DNA of 64,000 bases from Candidatus Thermochlorobacteriaceae bacterium (GCA_029263855.1 JAJUFC010000005.1:1-64000), one strand, 5' to 3'; shown: positions 51,652 to 59,876, counted from the first letter of the stretch. The notes: generated by a model not told the origin, from the sequence alone. Program-made: numbers and translations.

Positions 51652-52635
51652 TTACTCCTTCATAGCAAGATGATTCATCAAATTTTCAATCACCTCGTCA
51701 GGCGTGCGCTTTTCTGCTTGCGCTTTGAAGTTGAGCAATACGCGATGTCGCAATGTAGGTAACGCCATTCGCTCAATATCGCGAGGCAACACCGAAAAAC
51801 GTCCTTGCATCAAGGCATTCGCTTTCGCCGATAAAATCAACGCTTGTGCGGCGCGCGTGCCTGCTCCCCATTCCACGTTTTCTTTGATGAACGCCTGCGT
51901 CGTAGTCTGCGGTCGCGTTTCTCGAACAAGTAAATTCACAAACTTCATCAAATCAGAACTCACCACCACCTCGCGCACAAGCCGCTGAATCGCAAGCAAC
52001 TCTTCCCCTGAAAGCACAGGCACAATTTTGGCGGATTCATTGCCCGTTGTTTGCATCAAGACTTTGAGTTCCTCTTCTTCGCTTGGATAATCAAGTTTGA
52101 TGTAAAGCATAAATCGGTCGAGTTGCGCTTCAGGCAAGGGATATGTGCCGGCTTGCTCAATTGGATTTTGCGTTGCCAAAACAAAGAACGGCTTTTCAAG
52201 CGGATAAGTATTTCCTGCTTGCGTTACAGAAAATTCTTGCATCGCTTCGAGCAAGGCGGATTGGGTTTTCGGCGGCGTGCGGTTGATTTCATCGGCAAGC
52301 ACAAGGTTTGCGAAAATCGCGCCACGATTGAACTTGAAAAATCGTTTGCCACTTGTGCGGTCTTCTTCCAAAACTTCCGTGCCGAGTATGTCGGAGGGCA
52401 TCAGGTCGGGCGTGAATTGAATGCGTCGGAACGACAGCGAGACGGCATTTGCCAGCGAGCGAATCATCAAGGTTTTGGCAAGTCCCGGCACGCCCTCCAA
52501 GAGCGCGTGTCCACCCGCGATGAACGCAACCAAAAGTTCATCGAGCGCGTCGCTTTGCCCGACGATGATTTTCTCTATTTCTCGTTTGAGCGCGGGAATT
52601 TTTTCAAGGAGCGAATGCAGTTCTCTTTCAGTCAA
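51652..52635 (-). CDS. MoxR family AAA+ ATPase
   Basis: Walker A region HALLEGVPGLAKTLMIR, FTPDLMPSDILGTEV, Walker B LVLADEINRTPPKTQSALLEAMQE, sensor FVLATQNPIEQAGTYPLPEAQLDRF and the GAGTRAAQALILSAKA block identify MoxR. These chaperone-like ATPases act with DUF58/vWA proteins. The most upstream start (TTG 52668) would overlap the toxin gene; a TTG at 52635 gives 327 residues and the usual start, but the choice is uncertain. The matching DUF58 gene is at 8190, not beside it. Confidence 0.92.
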   Translation of the reverse strand: MTERELHSLLEKIPALKREIEKIIVGQSDALDELLVAFIAGGHALLEGVPGLAKTLMIRSLANAVSLSFRRIQFTPDLMPSDILGTEVLEEDRTSGKRFFKFNRGAIFANLVLADEINRTPPKTQSALLEAMQEFSVTQAGNTYPLEKPFFVLATQNPIEQAGTYPLPEAQLDRFMLYIKLDYPSEEEELKVLMQTTGNESAKIVPVLSGEELLAIQRLVREVVVSSDLMKFVNLLVRETRPQTTTQAFIKENVEWGAGTRAAQALILSAKANALMQGRFSVLPRDIERMALPTLRHRVLLNFKAQAEKRTPDEVIENLMNHLAMKE

Positions 52636-52646
52636 GATTGGCGAGT

Positions 52647-52907
52647 TTATGCGTAATGATAACGACAAGAGATAACGGTGATGGATTCATCGCTCACGGA
52701 ATACACGAGACAATGTTCATCATCAATGCGGCGCGACCAGCAACCTTGAAACTCATGCTTCAAAGGTTCAGGCTTTCCAAGACCCGAAAAGGGATTTTTG
52801 CGCACGTCATCGAGCAGTTCGATAATTTTCTTCAACTTCTTGGGGTCAGCTTTAATCCAATACGTCACATCTTCGAATCCGCTGTCCTCAAATTCTATTT
52901 TCCTCAT
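52647..52907 (-). CDS. Txe/YoeB family toxin
   Basis: A RelE-fold mRNA interferase of 86 residues starting at MRKIEFEDSGFEDVTYW. The family ends are visible: NPFSGLGKPEPLKHEFQGCW, SRRIDDEHCLVYSVSDE and ISCRYHY with the terminal His-Tyr implicated in catalysis. YoeB cuts mRNA on the ribosome. Its start overlaps the end of the antitoxin gene by 20 bases, which couples translation. Confidence 0.92.
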   Translation of the reverse strand: MRKIEFEDSGFEDVTYWIKADPKKLKKIIELLDDVRKNPFSGLGKPEPLKHEFQGCWSRRIDDEHCLVYSVSDESITVISCRYHYA

Positions 52908-53145
52908 ACATCTTTTTAAGTTCATCTAACGAGACTTCTCGGACAGCCTTTCCCTCTCTGACATTTTTAATTGACTCCAATAGCCTCTTGCGATTGGCTT
53001 CGGAACGCATTAGATATTCCGTTTCGTCCATCGGTTCTTCGTCTGAAATCGTGATGGAAATCGCGCGGTCTTTGTAAAGCTTCTTCAAGGCTTCAATGAA
53101 ATCGCCGTCGAGTTCGCTTGCTTTCAATCGATATGTGCTTTGCAT
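52888..53145 (-). CDS. Antitoxin of the YoeB-type pair
   Basis: An 85-residue protein directly upstream of the toxin. Its C-terminal half (DETEYLMRSEANRKRLLESI) resembles the YefM toxin-binding arm. The N-terminus (STYRLKASELDGDFIEALKKLYKD) is not a classical Phd/YefM DNA-binding domain and matches a variant antitoxin I know from cyanobacterial YoeB pairs. It should neutralise the toxin and probably regulates the pair. Confidence 0.85.
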   Translation of the reverse strand: MQSTYRLKASELDGDFIEALKKLYKDRAISITISDEEPMDETEYLMRSEANRKRLLESIKNVREGKAVREVSLDELKKMYEENRI

Positions 53146-53199
53146 CGTGATCGCTGATTTTATGTTGAGTCGAAATTTAGCGATTCTTTCGACTATGCG

Positions 53200-53964
53200 T
53201 TAGCATTGAACAACGTCGCCTACGCAAATTTTCTTGCCTGCTTCGGTTCTCGCGACGCGCGTATTGACCGAAAGTTTGTAAAAATGCGAGAAGGCTTCGG
53301 GCGACGCCCACGCAGGAAGGCTCGCTTCGCGCCGTTCAGCAAAATGCTTTTGAAATTTTGGCGTTGGCTCTGCCGATAAAGGATTGCGCGTCGGCACCAC
53401 ACATCGCGAACATGGATTGACGCCTTCATATTTCACTTCGCCAATTTGAAACGGCACGGTGCACAGCGGTTCATCGCAAAGCCTATCTTCCCAAAATGGC
53501 TCGCACTCTGAAAGTTCAAGGTTAGCGCGAAAGCGTTGCCGAAGTTCCTCAATAGAAATTCCGCTAAACCAAGTCGCCACTTCGCGGTATGTGGCTTCGC
53601 TGACGAGCGTTGCGCCCCAAGCGTTGAGGTCGTCGGGAAACCCCGTTTCCGAATTGCGACGCACCTTGATGCGAAATCCGAAATAATCCGAAAACCATTC
53701 TTCCAACTTTGAATCGCCGAGTTCAAACTTGGCTTCTTCGCCCTGCGCCGAGAGCAAAACCGATTCCAACGTTTCGTCGAAGGCGGCGCGGACAAGATGA
53801 ATTTTCGCCGTGCGCTTGCCATTGACGATGTTTCCTTCTGCATCGAAGAGCGCGTATTCGCGGTCTCGCCAAAGCGTTCCGCCGCTCGTGATGCGCGCCG
53901 ATTGAACCGAAACGCCGTCGAGCGATTTAATCGGATAGATGGTGATTCGCGAAAGAATGGGCAT
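53200..53964 (-). CDS. MOSC domain protein (MOSC N-terminal beta barrel plus MOSC)
   Basis: 254 residues. The N-terminal barrel has ITIYPIKSLDGVSVQSARI and LWRDREYALFDAEGN; the MOSC part has RFRANLELSECEPFWED, CTVPFQIG and the conserved cysteine motif VNPCSRCVVPTRNP. MOSC proteins such as YiiM, YcbX and mARC bind the molybdenum cofactor through the Cys. It begins three bases after moaC, in line with a cofactor-related role. Confidence 0.9.
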   Translation of the reverse strand: MPILSRITIYPIKSLDGVSVQSARITSGGTLWRDREYALFDAEGNIVNGKRTAKIHLVRAAFDETLESVLLSAQGEEAKFELGDSKLEEWFSDYFGFRIKVRRNSETGFPDDLNAWGATLVSEATYREVATWFSGISIEELRQRFRANLELSECEPFWEDRLCDEPLCTVPFQIGEVKYEGVNPCSRCVVPTRNPLSAEPTPKFQKHFAERREASLPAWASPEAFSHFYKLSVNTRVARTEAGKKICVGDVVQC

Positions 53965-53967
53965 GTG

Positions 53968-54456
53968 TTAGTCTTCTCGTTTGAAATCGGATTTTCCGCC
54001 GCGCTTTTCAATCAGTTTGATTTCCTTGATGACGATGCGGTGCGAAAGGGCTTTGCACATATCGTAAATGGTGAGCGCGGCGAGCGTCGCCCCCGTGAGC
54101 GATTCCATTTCAACGCCCGTTTTTCCGTGTAGTTCAGCAGTACATTCAATCGCGATAGCACTTTTGGAAATCGGCGAAATTGTAATTCGGCAATCTTCCA
54201 AGCCGAGCGGATGGCACAAGGGAATCAACTCGCCCGTTTTCTTCGCCGCTATGATGCCTGCGACGATTGCCGTTTGAAACACCGCGCCTTTTTCGGTTTG
54301 CAGTTCTCCGTTTTGCAAGCGCGATAGAATTTCCTCGCCAAGTTCGACGATGGCTATGGCTTTTGCAAGACGGCGCGTGATGGGCTTTTCTGCGACATTA
54401 ACCATCGTCGGATTGCCTTTGGAATCGAGGTGCGAAAGCGTTTTGTCGTTTGTCAT
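53968..54456 (-). CDS. moaC: Cyclic pyranopterin monophosphate synthase
   Basis: MoaC with MoaA makes cPMP from GTP, the first step to molybdenum cofactor. Motifs: VNVAEKPITRRLAKA, KTGELIPLCHPLGL, IECTAELHGKTGVEMESLTG and ALTIYDMCKALSH; the catalytic Lys of MESLTGAT... IKEIKLIEKRGGKS is present. The ATG at 54456 is chosen because an upstream in-frame start lies inside a terminator hairpin. It is co-transcribed with the MOSC gene. moaA is not in the window. Confidence 0.95.
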   Translation of the reverse strand: MTNDKTLSHLDSKGNPTMVNVAEKPITRRLAKAIAIVELGEEILSRLQNGELQTEKGAVFQTAIVAGIIAAKKTGELIPLCHPLGLEDCRITISPISKSAIAIECTAELHGKTGVEMESLTGATLAALTIYDMCKALSHRIVIKEIKLIEKRGGKSDFKRED

Positions 54457-54480
54457 TCGGCTTTTTGGTTTTGACGGGAT

Positions 54481-54516
54481 TAAACAAAACAAGGCGACCC
54501 AAACGGAATCGCCTTG
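54481..54516 (-). terminator. Terminator of the 64-residue gene
   Basis: CAAGGCGA (54490-54497) and TCGCCTTG (54509-54516) pair around an eleven-base loop, and on the minus strand the hairpin is followed by TTTTGTTTA. It ends the small gene at 54542-54736 and insulates moaC. The stem arms are identical to those of the terminator at 5874-5909. Confidence 0.75.
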
Positions 54517-54541
54517 CGCGCCGCTGTTATTCGCCAGCGTT

Positions 54542-54736
54542 TTACTTCTTCGAGATTAGCGAATCGGTTACTTTTTCAATCGAGCGCGTGATGCCACCTG
54601 AAATGGTCTCGGTGGTTTTCTTCGCCGCTTCTGCGGTTTCGCCAACGGCTTTGGAAACGCTGTCTAATCCCGTTTCCGCCGCAATACCAATGCTATACAA
54701 CACTTGCGTAATGACGCCTCCGCGAACTTCGTTCAT
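54542..54736 (-). CDS. Small hypothetical protein, 64 residues
   Basis: No family recognised. It begins MNEVRGGVITQVLYSIGIAA, with a weakly hydrophobic Gly/Ile-rich stretch, followed by an amphipathic Ala/Thr/Ser-rich helix (VSKAVGETAEAAKKTTETI) and a basic end (DSLISKK). The composition recalls small membrane-associated or stress proteins, but that is only an impression. Its own terminator and a weak -7-like TATCTTTC (54788-54795, minus) support expression. Confidence 0.55.
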   Translation of the reverse strand: MNEVRGGVITQVLYSIGIAAETGLDSVSKAVGETAEAAKKTTETISGGITRSIEKVTDSLISKK

Positions 54737-54972
54737 GGTCGGTAGTTGTTTTAAGTTAAAGTTGTTGTTGGAACTGCAAGTCTTTGTGAAAGATACAACG
54801 CTTTTCTCTTCTTCAACATCGCGGACGTTTAGATAATTTCGTTTTCATATCGTCCAAATCGTTTCTTTCTTTGAGAGAATTTAACCTACGGCGCGACTTG
54901 AAGGCTCTATATTCCTTTGTGAAAATTCCCTTGTGGGAATCTGTTTTGAAAAGTTAGAAAGGAGTATTTAAG

Positions 54973-55338
54973 ATGCAATCGTTTTCGTGGATTTTCATAT
55001 ACGCCTTCGCGCTTCCGATTTTCTTCATTCTCGTTTTCTTGCTCTACAAGTTTGTCGATTTCAAACTTCGGCACGATGACGAGAAACTCGCTCCTATCTT
55101 TGAAACGAGCGATAACGTCGTCGGGCTTTCTCCCGAAGAGTTGAAGAAAAAGAAAACCGAACAGCAAGAGGGAATGCGGCAACTTACGGAAGCCATTTCA
55201 AAAATTCCCGTCAAGTTAGTCAATGGCAAGTTCGTTCCGATGGAAGGCGAAGAACTCAAAGCCGAATTGGAACGGCGCAAAGCCGAAGAAGCAAAGAAAA
55301 ACCTTGTGCAAATCACTTTGCCCGAACAAAGAAACTGA
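54973..55338 (+). CDS. Single-span membrane protein of unknown function
   Basis: 121 residues: a membrane helix (about 7-26, IFIYAFALPIFFILVFLLYK) followed by a highly charged cytoplasmic tail with a coiled-coil look (SPEELKKKKTEQQEGMRQLT; ELKAELERRKAEEAKKNL). A strong ribosome binding site (AAAGGAG) precedes the ATG. No family recognised. It is a single gene with its own terminator. Confidence 0.7.
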   Translation: MQSFSWIFIYAFALPIFFILVFLLYKFVDFKLRHDDEKLAPIFETSDNVVGLSPEELKKKKTEQQEGMRQLTEAISKIPVKLVNGKFVPMEGEELKAELERRKAEEAKKNLVQITLPEQRN

Positions 55339-55386
55339 CGCGCAGTTTGATTTTCTTTGATTGATTCTCTTCGGCGATGTTGAGGG

Positions 55387-55408
55387 AGGCGACTTTGGTC
55401 GCCTTTTT
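55387..55408 (+). terminator. Rho-independent terminator after the 121-residue gene
   Basis: AGGCGAC (55387-55393) and GTCGCCT (55398-55404) form a perfect stem with a TTTG loop, followed by TTTT on the plus strand. Confidence 0.8.
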
Positions 55409-55898
55409 AAGTTCCGTTCTTTTCGCGCTCGTTGCTCACGTCCCAAGTGTGGTCGGCGAGGAGTTTGACGGTGGCGACATACTCCATCTTCTTGCTTCTG
55501 CCCCATTCGTTTGGCGCAACGAGCGAAAGGAAATCTTCGCCATTTTCGCGGCGATAAAGGTAATAGGTTTTTCCGATAATTGGCTCAAAGCCCATCTTGA
55601 CCATATAAATCCGCTCTGAAATCTCGACGCGCTGTTGAATTTTTTTGGCTTGTTCGGCAAGCAGTTGCATTTGTTCGTAGAGTTGCGACATCTGCATTTC
55701 GGTTTGCTCGCGCATCGCCGAAACTGCTCTCCCCTTGATTTTACCAACATCTTCAGGCTTTATGACGGCTCCGCCTGCCGTATGCGCGTAAGGAAGAAGC
55801 GACGGCGTTTGTGCCGTCTTTTCTTTCATCTTGTCCAAGTCGATTTTGGACACATCAATTTCATTTGATTTCATTTCAATAACAGAATTTTTCAACAT
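55407..55898 (-). CDS. DUF2452 family protein
   Basis: 163 residues with the family pattern LLPYAHTAGGAVIKPEDVGKIKG, the helical stretch REQTEMQMSQLYEQMQLLAEQ, RVEISERIYMVKMGFEPIIG and the C-terminal SLVAPNEWG followed by VKLLADHTWDV. It is cytoplasmic and of unknown function; the family is common in Bacteroidota and relatives. The gene starts six bases after the ccmF stop and is probably co-transcribed with it. Confidence 0.85.
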   Translation of the reverse strand: MLKNSVIEMKSNEIDVSKIDLDKMKEKTAQTPSLLPYAHTAGGAVIKPEDVGKIKGRAVSAMREQTEMQMSQLYEQMQLLAEQAKKIQQRVEISERIYMVKMGFEPIIGKTYYLYRRENGEDFLSLVAPNEWGRSKKMEYVATVKLLADHTWDVSNEREKNGT

Positions 55899-55904
55899 TC
55901 AAAT

Positions 55905-58208
55905 TTATACCTCAACCAACTCCGCCGATTTCGTTCTCGACTTCAACTTGCGCTCTTGCCAGCGGCGATAAATTGAAATCACAAAACCAAACGCCACAAC
56001 GTATGTTCCAAGCCACAACACATTGATGTAAGGCTTGACGCTTGCTTCAATGATGAGCGTTTCTTGCGGCTGAACATCTGCACCAAGTCCTTTGGCTTCG
56101 ACCATCACTCTGCCGCTCGACGCATCGATGCGCGTAATGGCAAAGGAGACGCTCGGCGCGCTTTGAAGCGACGCATATTCAATCGTTGGCTCGCTTCCCG
56201 CTTCAATGTTGTAGACGGGTTCGATGAGTTCGCGCTTGCCATCTTTCGTGATTTCAAGCATCGCCACAACCTTGATTTTGCCATCAACGCCGCCGCCCAA
56301 CACGCTTTTCTCCATATTGAAATTCACGAACTTCACCGCATAGCCCTCGAGCATTTGCGATTCGCCTTTTTTCAAAATCAGTTGGTTGGGATTGTCTTTA
56401 ACCATCAGGTTTACGGGCGCGATGTAAAAATCTTTTGTCAAGTAATGCGCGACATCGGGGTTTTGAACTGTCATGCGTTTCGTTTCATACATCACTGGCA
56501 TGGCGATATAGGACTTATTTCCATCGACCACTTGAATTTTGAAACCGCTCTTTCCGTCGCCCACATCTTGCATGCCTGTGTAGGTCATTTGTTTTCCGAA
56601 GGCTTGAACCGATTTGCCTTTTGGCAGTTCGACGTGTTGGCTTTCGTCATATTTCGCCGAGCCAATAATGCCAAGTAGCATTAAGGCTAACCCAACGTGC
56701 GTCAGACTTCCGCCGACATATTTCGGATTGCCTTTCAAGACTTTGAGCAAGACTTGCCCGTTGGCAAAGAGCGAGAACGACGCCGTCAATGCAAGCAAAA
56801 TCATAGATACATCTTTCATGCCCGCGAGCATTAAGATGGTTGTAAAGACAAGCGCAAGGGTTAAAGGAAGCCACAAGGCTTTGATGAGATTTTCTTTATC
56901 AATTTTCGTCCACCAAATCGATTGTCCAACAGCGGAAAGAAACCCAATCAGCACGGCGAGCGGGAGCGTTACTTGGTTGTAGAAATCAGGTTCAAGTTTA
57001 GTAATTTGTCGGTTCAACATGGAGTCGACAATCGGCGTGGAAATGCCCGCCACGACGACGCCCGCAATCAGCATCAGGACGACCGCGCCGCAGAGCAGGA
57101 AAAACTCGCGCGAATAAAGCGACTCTTCCCGCGAAACTACTTTGATGGACTTGAAACGCACCAAGAGCAACACCACGCCCAATCCAAGAAAGGTGAGCGT
57201 AAAGGCAAGCAGTTGATTGTATAGTCCTAAATCGGTAAAGGAGTGAACGGAAGTGTCTGCCAGCACGCCGCTTCGCGTCAGGAACGAGCTATACAGCACC
57301 GTTGAATACGCCAATACCGCAAGAAACAAATTCGTCTTTTTGAGCGCACCGTTTTTCTTTTGAACAATCATCGTGTGCAGGAGCGACACAATCAAAAGCC
57401 AAGGAACGAGCGAGGAGTTCTCGACCGGATCCCATCCCCAATAGCCGCCCCAACCAAGAACCTTATACGCCCAATAGCCGCCCATCATAATGCCGATGCC
57501 AAGCGTCGCCGCGCTGAACAACACCCACGGCATTGCGGGACGAATCCAATCGTCATACTTGTTCTTCCACATCGCCGCAATCGCGTAACTGAACGGAATG
57601 ATGAGCGACGAAAAACCAACGAACAGCGTTGGCGGGTGAATCACCATCCAAGGATTTTGTAACAGCGGATTCAGTCCATCGCCTTCTTTCGGCACAGGTC
57701 CCATCGTGAGCGCGAAGACGTCGCTTCCCAAGCCGTCTTTGAGGAAAGGGACTTCAATTCCCAAAATCATTGATAGCAGAAACGCTTGCGAGAGCGAAAG
57801 GACGGTCATGACGGGGGCTTCGTATTCTTTCGCCGTTTTCATCAAAAAGAATCCAAACAAACAGCCGTAGAACATCCACAACATGAAACTGCCCTCTTGC
57901 CCTGCATAAAAGGTGGAGATGAGATAAAAGATGTTCAGGTCGGTTGAGGAGTAATGCTTGACGTAATTGTATTTGAACTGGTGCGTGAGAATGAGATAAA
58001 GAAGGTGCAAGCCATTGACGACGATTGCGCCGACCATGACGAAAAAACTTTTTCGTGCAAGACTCAACCATTCGTCGTAAAGTTGTTGATGCTCGTCGCT
58101 TTGAGCGGCGCGGAAGAAGGCATATGTCGCCGCGAGCGCGGCGGTGAAGCCGACAATCGTTACGAACTTGCCCGTAATAAACTCAAAAAAAACTGCTTCA
58201 CTTGACAT
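55905..58208 (-). CDS. ccmF: Cytochrome c maturation haem lyase component CcmF
   Basis: 767 residues with about fifteen membrane helices. The haem-handling WWD-type signature is GGYWGWDPVENSSLVPWL near residue 240, and conserved His residues flank it (NPWMVIHPPTLFVGF). A C-terminal periplasmic domain with VNLMVKDNPNQLILKKGE and a final helix follow. CcmF attaches haem from holo-CcmE to apocytochrome c. ccmE is 53 bases upstream. The other ccm genes are not in the window. Confidence 0.95.
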   Translation of the reverse strand: MSSEAVFFEFITGKFVTIVGFTAALAATYAFFRAAQSDEHQQLYDEWLSLARKSFFVMVGAIVVNGLHLLYLILTHQFKYNYVKHYSSTDLNIFYLISTFYAGQEGSFMLWMFYGCLFGFFLMKTAKEYEAPVMTVLSLSQAFLLSMILGIEVPFLKDGLGSDVFALTMGPVPKEGDGLNPLLQNPWMVIHPPTLFVGFSSLIIPFSYAIAAMWKNKYDDWIRPAMPWVLFSAATLGIGIMMGGYWAYKVLGWGGYWGWDPVENSSLVPWLLIVSLLHTMIVQKKNGALKKTNLFLAVLAYSTVLYSSFLTRSGVLADTSVHSFTDLGLYNQLLAFTLTFLGLGVVLLLVRFKSIKVVSREESLYSREFFLLCGAVVLMLIAGVVVAGISTPIVDSMLNRQITKLEPDFYNQVTLPLAVLIGFLSAVGQSIWWTKIDKENLIKALWLPLTLALVFTTILMLAGMKDVSMILLALTASFSLFANGQVLLKVLKGNPKYVGGSLTHVGLALMLLGIIGSAKYDESQHVELPKGKSVQAFGKQMTYTGMQDVGDGKSGFKIQVVDGNKSYIAMPVMYETKRMTVQNPDVAHYLTKDFYIAPVNLMVKDNPNQLILKKGESQMLEGYAVKFVNFNMEKSVLGGGVDGKIKVVAMLEITKDGKRELIEPVYNIEAGSEPTIEYASLQSAPSVSFAITRIDASSGRVMVEAKGLGADVQPQETLIIEASVKPYINVLWLGTYVVAFGFVISIYRRWQERKLKSRTKSAELVEV

Positions 58209-58261
58209 TTAGAACTGCATTTTAAGGTGTGTGTGTTTGCCGATACTAATTTCTACTGATA

Positions 58262-58660
58262 CTAACTTTTCTTTTCGCTGTCGGCTTTTTCAGATTGATA
58301 CTTTGACGGACATTTCACCAAAATATCTTTCGCGTAGATGGTGCCGTCTTCAAGTTTGCCTTGAACGACGACGCTGGAGGCTTGCTCAAAATTATTGGGT
58401 TTTCCGTTGCGATAAATGACGCGGGCGATGTTTCCCTCTTCGTCTTTCATGTAGAATGTGAAGATGTTGAGGTTCGTCTCGGTAGGTTCTTCTTTCACCC
58501 AATAGCCTTTGATGTAGGCAAGTTTACCACTTTGTTTGGCTTGCGAAATGGAGGCATATCCGATTGAACTATTGCCCCACTCTTGCGCCGTAAATCCAAG
58601 CCAAGCAAGAACGGCGACAATAACGACGGAGCCGATGATGAACTTCGGTTTGACGGACAT
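58262..58660 (-). CDS. ccmE: Haem chaperone CcmE, CXXXY variant
   Basis: 132 residues: one N-terminal membrane helix (about 8-24) and a periplasmic OB-fold with YIKGYWVKEEP, FTFYMKDEEGNIARVIYRN and VVVQGKLEDGTIYAKDILVK. The haem-attachment position, normally His in HxxxY, is Cys in CPSKY (Cys117, Tyr121). CXXXY CcmE occurs in archaea and Desulfovibrio, where the Cys binds haem. It lies upstream of ccmF on the same strand. A -7-like TAACTTTG (58704-58711, minus) precedes it. Confidence 0.92.
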   Translation of the reverse strand: MSVKPKFIIGSVVIVAVLAWLGFTAQEWGNSSIGYASISQAKQSGKLAYIKGYWVKEEPTETNLNIFTFYMKDEEGNIARVIYRNGKPNNFEQASSVVVQGKLEDGTIYAKDILVKCPSKYQSEKADSEKKS

Positions 58661-58734
58661 TTTTGTAACGAGTTAAAGTTTTAATAGCACTTCTAAAACC
58701 TTACAAAGTTACGAAACCGTTTCCTTTGATGCGA

Positions 58735-59376
58735 TTATTTCTTGGCTTTGGTCTTCTTCTTAGGGGACGGTTTGGATAGTGAGGGCTTTTTCGTGGGTGC
58801 ATTAGGCTCAAAGGATTTGACGATTTCATCGCCGCTGACATACTGCATTTCTTTTGGCTTGTTCATTTTTGCAGGCATTCGGCTTGCGACTTCTTTTTCC
58901 ATTTTTTTGCGCCACGCAATCGCCATTTTTCGGGCTTTCTCTTCGCCATGTTCGGCAACCGAGAAAAACTTCTGCACCTGCTTGTATTTTTCTACGTTGA
59001 TTGAGGCGACATAATGATCGCGCACAACGACCGTTTTCTTGCCTTCGGGGGTTTGCTTCTCAACGGTTTTTGTTGTGCGATATACGCCAACGATACCGGT
59101 TTTATTGTTCGCTTTTTTTGTGAAGAACGGATACGGAAACTCGCGAAACCCTCGTTTGCGCGGCTTGTTGATGTCAATGTTCAGAGCTTTGTAAAGTTTA
59201 TCACGATACTCATCGGCGATTTTCAAGGCTTTGTCTTTTCCGCCGTATTTTTTATCGGCAAACGACTTTGAATAGGTTACAGAATCCTTCGTCGCTCTAA
59301 CAAGCCAGCAGTGTTCATTGCGGTCGGGGGCATCAATTCGGCTGATTCCTTTCAGGTTTGTGGATTTCGGGTTCAT
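58735..59376 (-). CDS. Protein with two AP2/ERF-like domains
   Basis: 213 residues from the ATG at 59376 and strongly basic. Two similar segments (about 8-65 and 90-157) follow the AP2 pattern of three strands and a helix: GISRIDAPDRNEHCWLVR with KSFADKKYGGKDKALKIA, and TGIVGVYRTTK with DHYVASINVEKYKQVQKFF and EEKARKMAIAWRKKM. A Lys-rich tail (KPSPKKKTKAKK) follows. Bacterial AP2 domains are mostly tied to homing nucleases; here no nuclease domain is seen, so a DNA-binding role is inferred. Confidence 0.65.
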   Translation of the reverse strand: MNPKSTNLKGISRIDAPDRNEHCWLVRATKDSVTYSKSFADKKYGGKDKALKIADEYRDKLYKALNIDINKPRKRGFREFPYPFFTKKANNKTGIVGVYRTTKTVEKQTPEGKKTVVVRDHYVASINVEKYKQVQKFFSVAEHGEEKARKMAIAWRKKMEKEVASRMPAKMNKPKEMQYVSGDEIVKSFEPNAPTKKPSLSKPSPKKKTKAKK

Positions 59377-59495
59377 CGGTTTCAATCTCTTTGGTTTTAC
59401 TAATGGTTTTTTAACTGCGCCTCTATGCGGCTTGACCTCATGAGGCGGAACTGACCTTCAGCGATGCAACGCTCACCCCGCTTACGCTACAACGA

Positions 59496-59876
59496 CTACT
59501 GACCGATTTGCGCGCGATAGTCCGCCGCTGTCATCAAGCCTTCGACATCACTCGGGTTACTGACTTTGAGTTTAATCATCCACCCGTCTTCGTAAGGCGA
59601 TTTATTGACCAATGCGGCGTCTTTGAGAGCTTCGTTCACTTCGACAATCTCACCAGCCACAGGCAAGAACAAGTCGGAGACGGTCTTAACGGCTTCCACT
59701 GTTCCGAAAATGTCGTTGGCGTTCAGTTTTGTGCCCACGCTTTTGAGGTCGACGAAGACAATGTCGCCGAGTTCCGATTGTGCAAAATCCGTGATGCCGA
59801 CGCGAGCAATGTCCGCCGATTCCATCACAATCCATTCATGTTCTTTGGTGTAGCGAAGTGTTTCTGGAAAGTTCAT
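59496..59876 (-). CDS. gcvH: Glycine cleavage system H protein
   Basis: The lipoyl carrier of the glycine cleavage system. LRYTKEHEWIVMESADIARVG, GDIVFVDLKSVGTKL and GTVEAVKTVSDLFLPVAGEI are present; the Lys in VEAVKTVSD carries lipoate. The ATG at 59876 gives 126 residues. No other gcv gene is adjacent. A consensus promoter stands at 59912-59943. Confidence 0.96.
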   Translation of the reverse strand: MNFPETLRYTKEHEWIVMESADIARVGITDFAQSELGDIVFVDLKSVGTKLNANDIFGTVEAVKTVSDLFLPVAGEIVEVNEALKDAALVNKSPYEDGWMIKLKVSNPSDVEGLMTAADYRAQIGQ

